Part shown: positions 7,816-16,468 of the stretch, piece after piece | Layout: each line of letters starts with the position of its first letter | How positions within the stretch are numbered: the stretch's first letter is position 1 | Position numbers and translations under genes: made by a program | Assembly (NCBI RefSeq): GCF_900178525.1 | Contig: NZ_FXDJ01000007.1 | Location: 372,001 to 436,000, forward strand | Direction of reading: 5' to 3' | DNA from: Massilibacteroides vaginae | GTDB lineage: Bacteria > Bacteroidota > Bacteroidia > Bacteroidales > Tannerellaceae | Length of the DNA: 64,000 bases | Notes under the pieces: model-generated | Told to the model about the DNA's origin: nothing | The model's database searches: none | What the model saw: only the letters and a program-made list of their open reading frames with translations

Positions 7816-10062
7816 ATGTCACATTTACCAGCATTAGTAATTGACCTTGCACTCATTCTTATTTCGGCCGGTATTATCACTCTTATCTTTAAATGGTTAA
7901 AGCAACCCCTTGTGTTGGGATATATAGTTGCCGGATTCCTTGCCGGTCCTTATGTAGATATATTCCCTACTGTTGTAGATACAAATAGCATTAGTACATG
8001 GGCGGAAATCGGAGTTATATTTCTTTTGTTCGCGTTAGGGCTTGAGTTTAGTTTTAAAAAACTCATGAATGTGGGGGGCACAGCCGTTATCGCGGCTACT
8101 ACCGAAGTTATTACGATGCTTGTGATTGGGTATGTGGTCGGTATTTTATTGGGATGGAACCCGATGAACAGTATTTTCCTCGGCGGTATGCTGTCGATGT
8201 CGTCTACAACGATTATTATCAAGGCCTTTGACGATTTAGGGCTTCGAAATCAGAAGTTTACACGAATTGTTTTTGGCACACTTGTGGTAGAAGATCTGGT
8301 AGCGATCCTGATGATGGTGCTGCTTTCTACCATGGCAGTTTCGCAACAGTTTGCAGGTGAGGAACTGATTGGTAGTATTATTAAGGTTGTTTTCTTTCTT
8401 ATCCTTTGGTTTTTAATTGGGATTTATCTGCTTCCGGCTTTTTTCCGGAAAGCAAGAAAGATGATGAACGACGAAACTCTACTGGTCATCGTTGTGGGTT
8501 TATGCCTTGGGATGGTTTATCTTGCAACTATAACGGGATTTTCGGCTGCCTTAGGCGCATTTATTATGGGATCTATTCTGGCGGAAACTGTCGAAGCAGA
8601 ACATATTGAACATCTTATAAAGCCTGTAAAAGATTTGTTTGGCGCCATATTTTTCGTTTCGGTAGGTATGTTGGTAGATCCGGCCGTTTTGGTAGAATAT
8701 GCCTGGCCGGTTGTAATCATTACTTTAGTTACAATTACCGGAAAAGCCATCTTTTCCACATTTGGCGTACTTATCTCCGGTCAACCGATAAAAACATCTA
8801 TACAATCAGGTTTCAGTTTAGCGCAAATCGGAGAATTCGCTTTTATTATCGCCTCTTTAGGGGTAAGCCTTAAAGTGCTGGATGAATATGTATACCCGAT
8901 TATTGTTGCTGTATCTGTTATTACAACTTTTACAACGCCGTATTTCATCCGCCTGTCTGAACCTTTTTCTAATTGGATACATAAAATACTGCCGGAAAAC
9001 ACACTTGCTTTCTTTGAACGTTACGCTTCGGGAACAAAAACCATCAATCACGAGAGTGACTGGAAGAAGCTATTAAAAAGCTTCATGGGTAAATTAGTGA
9101 TTTATTCCGTGTTGTTATCTGCTATATTATTGCTATCGATACATTTCTTATCGCCATTTATCATGGAGCAAATTCCGGATATTTGGGGGAAAATCGCTTC
9201 CGCAGCACTAACTATATTGCTCATGGCTCCATTCCTGACCGCCTTGATAGCCAATAAAACCAATCAGCCGGAATTGTTTATGAGTTTATGGAATGACAGT
9301 AAATACAACCGTGGTCGATTGGTATTCCTTGTTTTACTCAGAGTATACATCGCATTGACATTTGTTGCTTTGGTTTTAATAAACCTTTTCCATGTACAAT
9401 ATGGCATTGGCATCATTACAGCTGTAGCCGTTCTTGCATTGGTTTTCTTCTTCAGAAGGAACTTTAATCAATACTCGAGGATGGAATCGCAGTTTATAAC
9501 GAACCTGAATCAACGGGAAGAGGTCGCTAAAAAAGCGGCGTCATCTATTAAAACCAGTTTTACCAGTCAGATGCACAACAAGAATATCCACATCACAGAA
9601 ATAGAAGTTTCGCCCAACTCGCCCAATGTAGGTAAAACCTTGAGGGAACTAAAATTCAGACATGACTTCGGTGTAAGTGTGGTGAAGATACTCCGGGGAG
9701 AACGCAAAATTTACATTCCGGACAGTTCTGAAGTGCTATATCCACAGGATATTATTTCGGTTGTCGGCACAGACGAACAAATTGAACGCTTTTCCGTAAC
9801 AGTAGAAAATTACAAAAACAACACCATACAGGAAGAAAATCGTGAAATGAGTTTACAATCCTTTACTATCGATGATAATTTCCCTTTCATCGGACAAAGC
9901 ATCAGTAAATCTCAGATTGGCATGAAGTTTAATTGCATGATTATTGGTGTGGAAAGAGAAAGTGGTTCATTCATGAATCCGGACCCATCTATTGTTTTTG
10001 AACAAAACGACTTGGTATGGGTTGTAGGTGAAAAAGAGATACTTAAAAGGATATGTAGCTAA
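7816..10062 (+). CDS. CPA2-family monovalent cation:proton antiporter (KefB/KefC-like) with RCK_C domains
   Basis: The protein has 748 residues. An N-terminal Na+/H+ exchanger domain of about 12 membrane segments (to about residue 390) shows LGYIVAGFLAGP, ALGLEFSFKKL, GGMLSMSSTTI and VGMLVDPAVL, typical of CPA2 antiporters. Further membrane helices (about 425-550) precede two cytoplasmic TrkA-C/RCK_C domains: about 590-670 (EVSPNSPNVGKTLRELKFR) and about 675-748 (MSLQSFTIDD, GQSISKSQIG). No full NAD-binding RCK_N domain is visible. The family exports K+ or Na+ in exchange for H+, in pH, osmotic or electrophile stress. It appears monocistronic. Confidence 0.9.
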   Translation: MSHLPALVIDLALILISAGIITLIFKWLKQPLVLGYIVAGFLAGPYVDIFPTVVDTNSISTWAEIGVIFLLFALGLEFSFKKLMNVGGTAVIAATTEVITMLVIGYVVGILLGWNPMNSIFLGGMLSMSSTTIIIKAFDDLGLRNQKFTRIVFGTLVVEDLVAILMMVLLSTMAVSQQFAGEELIGSIIKVVFFLILWFLIGIYLLPAFFRKARKMMNDETLLVIVVGLCLGMVYLATITGFSAALGAFIMGSILAETVEAEHIEHLIKPVKDLFGAIFFVSVGMLVDPAVLVEYAWPVVIITLVTITGKAIFSTFGVLISGQPIKTSIQSGFSLAQIGEFAFIIASLGVSLKVLDEYVYPIIVAVSVITTFTTPYFIRLSEPFSNWIHKILPENTLAFFERYASGTKTINHESDWKKLLKSFMGKLVIYSVLLSAILLLSIHFLSPFIMEQIPDIWGKIASAALTILLMAPFLTALIANKTNQPELFMSLWNDSKYNRGRLVFLVLLRVYIALTFVALVLINLFHVQYGIGIITAVAVLALVFFFRRNFNQYSRMESQFITNLNQREEVAKKAASSIKTSFTSQMHNKNIHITEIEVSPNSPNVGKTLRELKFRHDFGVSVVKILRGERKIYIPDSSEVLYPQDIISVVGTDEQIERFSVTVENYKNNTIQEENREMSLQSFTIDDNFPFIGQSISKSQIGMKFNCMIIGVERESGSFMNPDPSIVFEQNDLVWVVGEKEILKRICS

Positions 10063-10141
10063 TAATGTGCTAAACTTCACTAATTATATTGCATTTCAAA
10101 CAAAATACACCAAATAAGAGATGTTTATATAAAAATAAATT

Positions 10142-10149
10142 TATCTTTG
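10142..10149 (+). promoter_or_regulatory. -7 box of the H1-like gene
   Basis: TATCTTTG is a perfect TAnnTTTG match, 27 bases before the ATG at 10177, in an A/T-rich stretch. Confidence 0.55.
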
Positions 10150-10176
10150 TCGAAAATTTTTTAAACAAATAAGATC

Positions 10177-10353
10177 ATGAATGAATTATTAAACAATTTG
10201 AATGAACTTTGTGCAAGCTTTGCCAAAGACGCTGCTGCTCAAACTGAAAACGGAAATAAAGCTGCTGGTGCACGTGCCAGAAAAACATCCTTATCTATTG
10301 AGAAAGCGCTTAAAGAATTCCGTAAAGTATCTCTTGAGGAATCAAAGAAATAA
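10177..10353 (+). CDS. Histone H1-like (Hc1-type) small DNA-associated protein
   Basis: This 58-residue protein begins MNELLNNLNELCASFAKDA and ends in a basic helix (ARARKTSLSIEKALKEFRK, VSLEESKK). It matches the short histone H1-like proteins common in Bacteroidales, which share the ELcasFakDA start and the GNKAAGxRARKxSLxIEK core. These are assumed to bind DNA and help organise the nucleoid; little direct work is known to me. The gene has a perfect -7 box 27 bases upstream and a strong terminator just downstream, the pattern of a small, highly expressed gene. Confidence 0.85.
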   Translation: MNELLNNLNELCASFAKDAAAQTENGNKAAGARARKTSLSIEKALKEFRKVSLEESKK

Positions 10354-10366
10354 TTTTCCATTAGGG

Positions 10367-10414
10367 CAAAAAAATAAGGCTGTTTCATGAATGATGAAAC
10401 AGCCTTATTTTTTT
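10367..10414. terminator. Bidirectional rho-independent terminator
   Basis: The hairpin AATAAGGCTGTTTCAT / ATGAAACAGCCTTATT is flanked by A-runs on the left and T-runs on the right. It can end both the H1-like gene (plus) and the convergent M28 peptidase gene (minus). Confidence 0.85.
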
Positions 10415-10430
10415 TACTTATTCTCGCCGA

Positions 10431-11438
10431 TCAGTATGTGGGTTCATTAGCCAGGTTCCACAGGTTTAAATAAGCGGCTTTTGTAATGTCTACCACTTTC
10501 TCCAAATTGATCTTATCGGTATGATCGCTTGGCAGATGATAATCAGGATGGGCGTCTGTGTGATACCAGATAACAGGAATATCAAATCGTGCGAAAGAAG
10601 CATTATCACTACCCCCTATCGGTTTATCCCATGGACGGTAATTTGGTGTCAGGTTCAATTTATAATTGGCTATATCATTCTTCAGCCAATCGCCGAACAC
10701 AGGATGAGCTTCGGTATAGAAATAAACAACATGTGTAGGATTTGATTCGTTACTATTGCGCCCGATCATATCAAAGTTAAGGTATCCTTTCACCTGCATT
10801 ATTTCAGGAAAATTCTGCGTAAAGAAACGTGATCCGAGCAGTCCTTTCTCTTCGCCATCCCAAAGCGCAAAAATAACAGTACGCTCAGGTTGTACTCCCG
10901 ACATAACGAACGCATGGGCTATCTGCAAAACAGCGGAAACTCCGGAAGCATTATCATCAGCTCCGTTATAAATCTGATCACCGTCCAACATAGGATCAAT
11001 ACCTAAATGATCATAATGAGCACCGATAATAACGTATTCATTTTTACGTTTACCCTCTATTTTGGCCAAGATATTTCTCATATCCAGTTTTTGATGAACC
11101 TTTTCTGCTTTAATTACCAATACTGAATCACGATCAACCTGAAATCGTTCTCTTCTTTGGCGTTCACGATTGTAGGCTTCAAAAGGTTGATAATAACACG
11201 CTCCCAAAGGAGAAATATTCATCTGTTTCAGGCAGGAAACAATATATTCGGCGGCAATTCGTCCTCCGTGAAATCCGGCTTCTCGACCTTCTAATTCATC
11301 AGAAGCCAGAAATGCGATATGCGCTTCAGCAGTTGTTTGGTTAATTACTTTCAATCCTTGTTCTTTTGGGGTCTGTGCCTGAATGGCGGCACTCATACTA
11401 AGGAATAAAACGAGTAAGCAAGTTGCTTTCATGTACAT
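10431..11438 (-). CDS. Exported M28-family zinc aminopeptidase
   Basis: The protein has 335 residues with a signal peptide (CLLVLFLSMSAAIQAQ). The catalytic domain shows the M28 metal and catalytic residues in order: AHYDHLG (His, Asp), GADDNASG (bridging Asp), WDGEEKGLLGS (catalytic Glu and metal Glu), NFDMIGR (Asp) and DYHLPSDHTDKI (His). M28 enzymes release N-terminal amino acids from peptides using two zinc ions. It probably works in the periplasm or at the surface in peptide use, in line with a proteolytic lifestyle. It is transcribed alone and faces the H1-like gene across a shared terminator. A second Met two residues in (11432) is an alternative start. Confidence 0.92.
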   Translation of the reverse strand: MYMKATCLLVLFLSMSAAIQAQTPKEQGLKVINQTTAEAHIAFLASDELEGREAGFHGGRIAAEYIVSCLKQMNISPLGACYYQPFEAYNRERQRRERFQVDRDSVLVIKAEKVHQKLDMRNILAKIEGKRKNEYVIIGAHYDHLGIDPMLDGDQIYNGADDNASGVSAVLQIAHAFVMSGVQPERTVIFALWDGEEKGLLGSRFFTQNFPEIMQVKGYLNFDMIGRNSNESNPTHVVYFYTEAHPVFGDWLKNDIANYKLNLTPNYRPWDKPIGGSDNASFARFDIPVIWYHTDAHPDYHLPSDHTDKINLEKVVDITKAAYLNLWNLANEPTY

Positions 11439-11496
11439 TTTTTTCAGCGTTTATTTTGGATATAAAGATAGTGGTTTTGCAGAAAACCAAAGTGTC

Positions 11497-11548
11497 TAAA
11501 AAAAGAAAAAGGCCTCTCTTCGCTCCTATTAGCGATGAAAGCCTCTCA
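11497..11548 (-). terminator. Rho-independent terminator of the 53-residue gene transcript
   Basis: On the minus strand the stem TCGCT / AGCGA extends through CTTTC / GAGAG, with outer GG / CC, and is followed by a long run of Ts (11497-11510). It lies about 100 bases past the stop at 11642. Confidence 0.65.
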
Positions 11549-11554
11549 TTCAAC

Positions 11555-11590
11555 ATCTCTTACCATTCCTTTCGGACGGTGGCAAGAGAT
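11555..11590 (-). other. Stable hairpin in the 3' region of the 53-residue gene
   Basis: ATCTCTTGCCA and TGGTAAGAGAT pair over 11 positions with one mismatch around a 14-base loop that contains CCG..CGG-like pairing. With the terminator hairpin it makes a structured 3' segment of roughly 140 bases. I do not recognise it as a known RNA family. Confidence 0.5.
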
Positions 11591-11641
11591 AACATCTTTG
11601 TTTATAACTTTGATTTAATCTATATCAGTTAAAAATTCTCT

Positions 11642-11803
11642 TCAGTTCTTAACTGCGTCTGCTTCTATTTCGTTCATTAAACGACGAATTTGCATATTAA
11701 CTTGTTGACACATTGAACCGTTACCTACAAATTGGTATCTGTTCGCCTGATAACGCAACATAGCTAAAGTCCGCAGACTTTCTTCATTCTTTCTTGTCAT
11801 CAT
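11642..11803 (-). CDS. Unrecognised 53-residue protein
   Basis: The frame encodes MMTRKNEESLRTLAMLRY, then QANRYQFVGNGSMCQQVNMQ and IRRLMNEIEADAVKN. It is mostly helical and charged, without a membrane segment or signal peptide. Support for a real gene comes from a perfect -7 box (TATCTTTG, minus, 11889-11896), an A-rich segment before the start, and a terminator downstream. A hairpin CTCTCC / GGAGAG lies in the leader. The second ATG (11800) could also be the start. I assign no function; a small regulator or leader-type protein is possible. Confidence 0.6.
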   Translation of the reverse strand: MMTRKNEESLRTLAMLRYQANRYQFVGNGSMCQQVNMQIRRLMNEIEADAVKN

Positions 11804-11821
11804 TTTTTTTAAAATTTAATT

Positions 11822-11839
11822 CTCTCCTCGCTTGGAGAG
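11822..11839 (-). other. Leader hairpin of the 53-residue gene
   Basis: CTCTCC and GGAGAG flank a 6-base loop about 20 bases before the start codon. The only purine-rich ribosome-binding-like motif of the leader lies in the stem. Confidence 0.45.
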
Positions 11840-11888
11840 TTGTTAATACATAAGATAAACTAAACAATTCTTTTTCCCTTTTGCATTA

Positions 11889-11896
11889 CAAAGATA
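11889..11896 (-). promoter_or_regulatory. -7 box of the 53-residue gene
   Basis: CAAAGATA on the plus strand reads TATCTTTG on the minus strand, a perfect TAnnTTTG match. This implies a leader of about 80 bases. Confidence 0.5.
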
Positions 11897-11991
11897 CGAA
11901 ATATGTTTTACAACACATGTTTCAAAGCTGTTACAATATCGGATATTGTTTTTTTTTAACTATTCATGCTTGATTTTATGCCTGATAAACA

Positions 11992-12768
11992 TCAAATAAC
12001 CCCAAAATACTTTAACGCATTATAAATTCCATCCTCATCTACCGCGTCTGTTGTATAATCCGCAGCCTCTTTAACTTCGTTTTCCGCATTTCCCATTGCA
12101 ACACCTATTCCTACGTACTTTAACATGCCTATATCATTACCACCATCACCGAAAGCCATCGTTTCTTGCGGAGAAATGCCAAAACTTTCTAAAAGTTTTT
12201 CAATACCTACACTCTTATTTCCGCCTTTTGGCACTACATCTGTAAATAACGGAGACCAGCGGGTAGATTCACAACCGGGCAATACTTGCATAATTCTCTC
12301 TTCCTGATGCTCCTCAAAGAAAGCGATCAGTTGATAGACATTGTCCGAAGGTACTGTTCTAAGATCACCCAGCGGAGGTTCCGGAAAATTTAATTGCCCA
12401 AAAACTTGTTCTACTTTTTCATTCTTATGATTCATGAGCAAACTACTCTCCTGCACTAATATACAAGGGAAAGATTCCTTGTTTTCTAAGTAGTTCAGTA
12501 AAGAATTGATATCTGCTGAAGGAATTCTATGCTTGTAAAGGGCTTCACCTTGTTGATTTTCGCAATAACTTCCATTCAAAGTTACGTATCCGTCAAACGT
12601 TTCGTTTCCCAGATTATTAATTGCAGAGCGGTGCCTACCTGTCGCGATAAAAATCTTTATACCTTTTTCTCTTACTAAAGCCAAGGCTTTGCTGGTTGAT
12701 TCCGGGATCTTGTGTGTATTGAAGCTCACCAATGTGCCATCAATATCAAAGAATATTGCTTTAATCAT
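11992..12768 (-). CDS. HAD-superfamily Cof-type hydrolase (sugar-phosphate or phosphosugar phosphatase)
   Basis: The protein has 258 residues from the ATG at 12768. HAD motifs are complete: FFDIDGTL (nucleophile Asp and acid/base Asp), ATGRH (motif II), the Lys in PKGGNKSVGI (motif III) and FGDGGNDIGML (motif IV). The cap domain of about 100 residues between motifs II and III is of the Cof/C2B type. These cytoplasmic enzymes dephosphorylate sugar phosphates, PLP or similar small molecules; the substrate cannot be told. A longer frame to 12780 would need a TTG start and adds nothing family-like. A TACCTTTG -7 box sits at 12797-12804. Confidence 0.88.
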   Translation of the reverse strand: MIKAIFFDIDGTLVSFNTHKIPESTSKALALVREKGIKIFIATGRHRSAINNLGNETFDGYVTLNGSYCENQQGEALYKHRIPSADINSLLNYLENKESFPCILVQESSLLMNHKNEKVEQVFGQLNFPEPPLGDLRTVPSDNVYQLIAFFEEHQEERIMQVLPGCESTRWSPLFTDVVPKGGNKSVGIEKLLESFGISPQETMAFGDGGNDIGMLKYVGIGVAMGNAENEVKEAADYTTDAVDEDGIYNALKYFGVI

Positions 12769-12796
12769 TTTATTTTTCAATCTTATTACCTTACTG

Positions 12797-12804
12797 CAAA
12801 GGTA
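12797..12804 (-). promoter_or_regulatory. -7 box of the HAD phosphatase gene
   Basis: CAAAGGTA on plus reads TACCTTTG on minus, 29 bases before the ATG at 12768. Confidence 0.45.
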
Positions 12805-12821
12805 AGGCTTTCGGCAGAGAT

Positions 12822-12855
12822 AAAAAAAGCGATGATCATTTGACCATCGCTTTTT
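12822..12855 (-). terminator. nifJ: Terminator after the pyruvate:ferredoxin oxidoreductase gene
   Basis: The stem AAAAAGCGATG / CATCGCTTTTT with a 9-10 base loop lies 20 bases past the stop at 12875, with a T-run on the minus strand. Confidence 0.75.
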
Positions 12856-12874
12856 AATTAATATGTAATACTTA

Positions 12875-15800
12875 TTAAGCTTCTGTTGCTACTTCAACCG
12901 CCCATTCTTGCTGAGCTAAACGCTTATAGTTATTGTATCTCCATTGTGCATTCTGCTTCGCGGCGTTAAATAGTTCGGCAGCTTCAGCAGGATACTGTTT
13001 CATTACAGATGAATAACGAACTTCACCTTTCAGGAATGTTTCGAAGTTATCCCAGTTCGGTTCTTTACTATCTAAAATGAATGGATTCTTACCTTCTGCT
13101 TCTAATGTAGGATTATAGCGCCACAAGTGCCAGTATCCGCATGCAACCGCGTCGGCTTGTTCTTGCTGACTCTTGCCCATTCCTGCTCTCAAGCCGTGGC
13201 TGATACATGGAGAATAAGCAATGATCAAAGAAGGTCCGTCATAAGCTTCCGCTTCACGAATTGTCTTCAATGTTTGAGCCTGATCGGCACCCATTGCGAT
13301 CTGAGCTACGTATACATAACCGTAAGTTGTAGCCATCAGACCAAGGTCTTTCTTACGAACACGTTTTCCTGAAGCGGCGAATTTAGCAATAGCACCAACC
13401 GGAGTTGATTTAGATGACTGACCACCCGTGTTTGAATATACTTCGGTATCCAATACAAGGATATTTACATTCTTGCCTGAAGCAATCACGTGGTCAAGAC
13501 CTCCGAAACCTATATCATAAGAAGCACCGTCACCACCGATGATCCATTGAGACTTCTTGATCAGGTATTTGCTTAAAGAAACAAGTTCTTTACAGATAGC
13601 ACACTTGTCTGCCGCAGCAGTAACCAAAGCAGTGATCTGAGGAGCAAGTTCTTTTGTCTTCTCTGCGTTATTCTGATTAGCGATCCATTCTTCGAACAGT
13701 ACTTTTGCTTCATCAGGACATCCGCCTTCGATCGCTTGATTCATTAGCTTTTCGATGCGTTCGCGCATTTTCTCTACAGCCAAAGACATTCCTAATCCAA
13801 ACTCAGCGAAATCTTCGAACAATGAGTTTGCCCAAGCCGGACCATATCCGTTTTCGTTTTTGGTATAAGGAGTAGAAGGTACTGATCCCGAATAGATAGA
13901 AGAACAACCTGTCGCATTTGCTACCATTTCACGGTCGCCAAACAATTGAGTGATCAACTTAACATAAGGCGTTTCACCACAACCTGAACAAGCACCGGAG
14001 AATTCAAACAAAGGAGTAGCAAACTGAGAGTTCTTTACATTGGCGTTAATATTAACCAGATGTTGTTTGCTCTTCACTTCTTCTGCACAATAGGTCCAGT
14101 TCGGAACTTCATTAAGCTGACTTTCCAGATCTTGCATCTTCAACGCCTTACCTTGCTTATTGCCCGGACATATATCCGCACAGTTACCACAACCAAGACA
14201 GTCTAATACAGAAACCTGAATGCGGAACTTCATGCCGTCAAATTGCTTTCCTACCGCCTTCAGCAATCCGTCTTCAAACGGAGCTTTTGCTTGTTCTGTT
14301 TCATCCAGCACAAACGGACGAATACAAGCGTGAGGACACACATAAGCACATTTGTTACACTGGATACAGTTTTCCGACGTCCATTCAGGAACGAAAGGAG
14401 CAACACCGCGCTTTTCGAATTCGGACGTACCTTGTTGCCATGTTCCGTCTTCAAGACCAACAAATGTAGATACAGGCAGCAAGTCTCCATCCTGTGCATT
14501 GATCACGTTTACAACGTTGCTGATGAATTCAGGATATTTCACTGATTCGTTCTTTTCATCTGCCAGATCAGCCCATTCCGGTTTTACCGGTAACACAGCA
14601 TATTCGCCACCACGATCAACCGCTGCGTAATTCTTATTAACGATATCTTCACCTTTCTTGCCGTAAGACTTCACGATAAATTTCTTCATCTGCTCTACAG
14701 CCAGTTCTACAGGTATAACCTGCGTAATACGGAAGAACGCGGATTGAAGAATCGTATTTGTACGGTTACCCAAACCAATTTCTAACGCGATTTGAGTAGC
14801 GTTGATATAATAAACAGTAATATTTTTCTTAGCGAAATAACGTTTCACCTTATTCGGAAGATGTTTTTCCAGTTCTTCCGCACTCCATACGGTATTCAGC
14901 AGGAACGTTCCATTTTCACGCAGACCACGCGTCACGTCATACATCTTCAAATATGCCTGAACATGACAAGCCACGAAGTTTGGTGTATTAACCAAATAAG
15001 TAGAACGGATAGGTGTATCGCCAAAACGAAGGTGAGAACAGGTAAATCCTCCCGACTTCTTAGAGTCATAAGAGAAATAAGCCTGACAATATTTATCGGT
15101 ATTATCACCAATGATCTTTACAGAGTTCTTGTTCGCTCCCACTGTACCATCAGCACCTAAACCATAGAATTTAGCTTCATACATGCCTTCGCCACCCAAC
15201 GCAATTTCTTCGCGAGGAGGAAGTGAAGTAAAGGTAACATCATCTACAATACCGATTGTAAAGTTTGTTTTCGGCAATGATAAACCAAGATTTTCATAAA
15301 CAGAAAGAATCTGTGCAGGAGTAGTATCTTTAGAAGACAAGCCGTAACGTCCGCCTACAATAACGGGAGCATTTTCCTGCCCGTAGAAACAATCTTTCAC
15401 ATCCAGATACAACGGTTCGCCGGTTGCACCCGGTTCTTTTGTACGGTCGAGCACAGCAATTCTTTTCGCTGTTTTAGGAACAGCCGCAAGGAAATGCTTA
15501 GCAGAGAACGGACGATACAAGTGAACAGCAACCAAACCTACCTTTTCGCTCTGAGCAACCAAATGGTCGATCGCTTCGCGGATAGCTTCTGTTACAGATC
15601 CCATGGCAATGATCACACGGTCGGCATCTTCCGCTCCGTAATAATCAAACAAACCATATTTACGACCGGTAATTGCAGAAATTTCTTTCATATAATCTTC
15701 AACAATCGCCGGAACCGCATCGTAATATTTATTAGCAGATTCTCTGTGCTGGAAGAAAACGTCCGGGTTTTCGGCCATACCGCGTGCCACCGGATTTTCA

Positions 15801-16435
15801 GGATTCAACGCGCGAGCACGGAATTCGGCCAACGCTTCCTGGTCGATCAGATGAGCCAGCTCATCTTGTTCGATCGTTTCAATTTTTTGAATTTCGTGAG
15901 AAGTACGGAAACCATCAAAGAAGTTTACGAACGGCACACGAGATTTGATAGTAGCCAGATGAGACACAGCCGATAAGTCCATCACTTCCTGCACGGAACC
16001 TTCGGCAAGCATAGCAAAGCCGGTTTGTCTGGCAGCCATCACGTCCTGATGATCTCCGAAGATAGATAGCGCATGCGATGCTATCGTACGGGCAGATACA
16101 TGGAATACACAAGGCAATAACTCACCGGCAATTTTATACATATTAGGGATCATTAGCAGCAATCCCTGTGAAGCAGTATAAGTTGTGGTTAATGCACCGG
16201 CCTGTAACGAACCGTGTAATGCGCCGGCAGCTCCTCCTTCTGATTGCATTTCCTGCACAAGAACAGTTTCACCGAAAATATTTTTTCTTCCGGCGGCTGC
16301 CCATTCATCTACATACTCTGCCATAGTAGAAGATGGCGTGATAGGATAAATCGCGGCTACTTCACTGAACATATACGAAATATGAGCAGCGGCCTGATTA
16401 CCATCACAGGTTAAGAATTTCTTCTGTTTTGTCAT
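12875..16435 (-). CDS. nifJ: Pyruvate:ferredoxin (flavodoxin) oxidoreductase, single-chain
   Basis: The protein has 1186 residues, the normal length of the single-chain homodimeric enzyme. It oxidises pyruvate with CoA to acetyl-CoA and CO2 and reduces ferredoxin, a central step of anaerobic energy metabolism. The order is: PFOR domain I (YPITPSSTMAEYVDEWA), domain II, gamma domain (GLGADGTVGANKNSVKIIG), two 4Fe-4S sites (CIQCNKCAYVCPH and CLGCGNCADICPG), then the TPP domain with ACSGCGETPYVKL, ANATGCSSIYSGS and GGDGASYDIGFGGLDHV. All key cysteines are present. It is followed by its own terminator; the next gene upstream (AAA ATPase) is separated by 33 bases but need not be co-regulated. Confidence 0.97.
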   Translation of the reverse strand: MTKQKKFLTCDGNQAAAHISYMFSEVAAIYPITPSSTMAEYVDEWAAAGRKNIFGETVLVQEMQSEGGAAGALHGSLQAGALTTTYTASQGLLLMIPNMYKIAGELLPCVFHVSARTIASHALSIFGDHQDVMAARQTGFAMLAEGSVQEVMDLSAVSHLATIKSRVPFVNFFDGFRTSHEIQKIETIEQDELAHLIDQEALAEFRARALNPENPVARGMAENPDVFFQHRESANKYYDAVPAIVEDYMKEISAITGRKYGLFDYYGAEDADRVIIAMGSVTEAIREAIDHLVAQSEKVGLVAVHLYRPFSAKHFLAAVPKTAKRIAVLDRTKEPGATGEPLYLDVKDCFYGQENAPVIVGGRYGLSSKDTTPAQILSVYENLGLSLPKTNFTIGIVDDVTFTSLPPREEIALGGEGMYEAKFYGLGADGTVGANKNSVKIIGDNTDKYCQAYFSYDSKKSGGFTCSHLRFGDTPIRSTYLVNTPNFVACHVQAYLKMYDVTRGLRENGTFLLNTVWSAEELEKHLPNKVKRYFAKKNITVYYINATQIALEIGLGNRTNTILQSAFFRITQVIPVELAVEQMKKFIVKSYGKKGEDIVNKNYAAVDRGGEYAVLPVKPEWADLADEKNESVKYPEFISNVVNVINAQDGDLLPVSTFVGLEDGTWQQGTSEFEKRGVAPFVPEWTSENCIQCNKCAYVCPHACIRPFVLDETEQAKAPFEDGLLKAVGKQFDGMKFRIQVSVLDCLGCGNCADICPGNKQGKALKMQDLESQLNEVPNWTYCAEEVKSKQHLVNINANVKNSQFATPLFEFSGACSGCGETPYVKLITQLFGDREMVANATGCSSIYSGSVPSTPYTKNENGYGPAWANSLFEDFAEFGLGMSLAVEKMRERIEKLMNQAIEGGCPDEAKVLFEEWIANQNNAEKTKELAPQITALVTAAADKCAICKELVSLSKYLIKKSQWIIGGDGASYDIGFGGLDHVIASGKNVNILVLDTEVYSNTGGQSSKSTPVGAIAKFAASGKRVRKKDLGLMATTYGYVYVAQIAMGADQAQTLKTIREAEAYDGPSLIIAYSPCISHGLRAGMGKSQQEQADAVACGYWHLWRYNPTLEAEGKNPFILDSKEPNWDNFETFLKGEVRYSSVMKQYPAEAAELFNAAKQNAQWRYNNYKRLAQQEWAVEVATEA

Positions 16436-16468
16436 TTTGAGATATATTTAAGTAACACTTATTCTTTT

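Noticed and set aside
14243-14630. Several overlapping open frames on both strands inside the pyruvate:ferredoxin oxidoreductase gene
   Set aside because: They lie entirely within a clear 1186-residue conserved protein, have odd composition and no start signals; they are shadows of its codon use.
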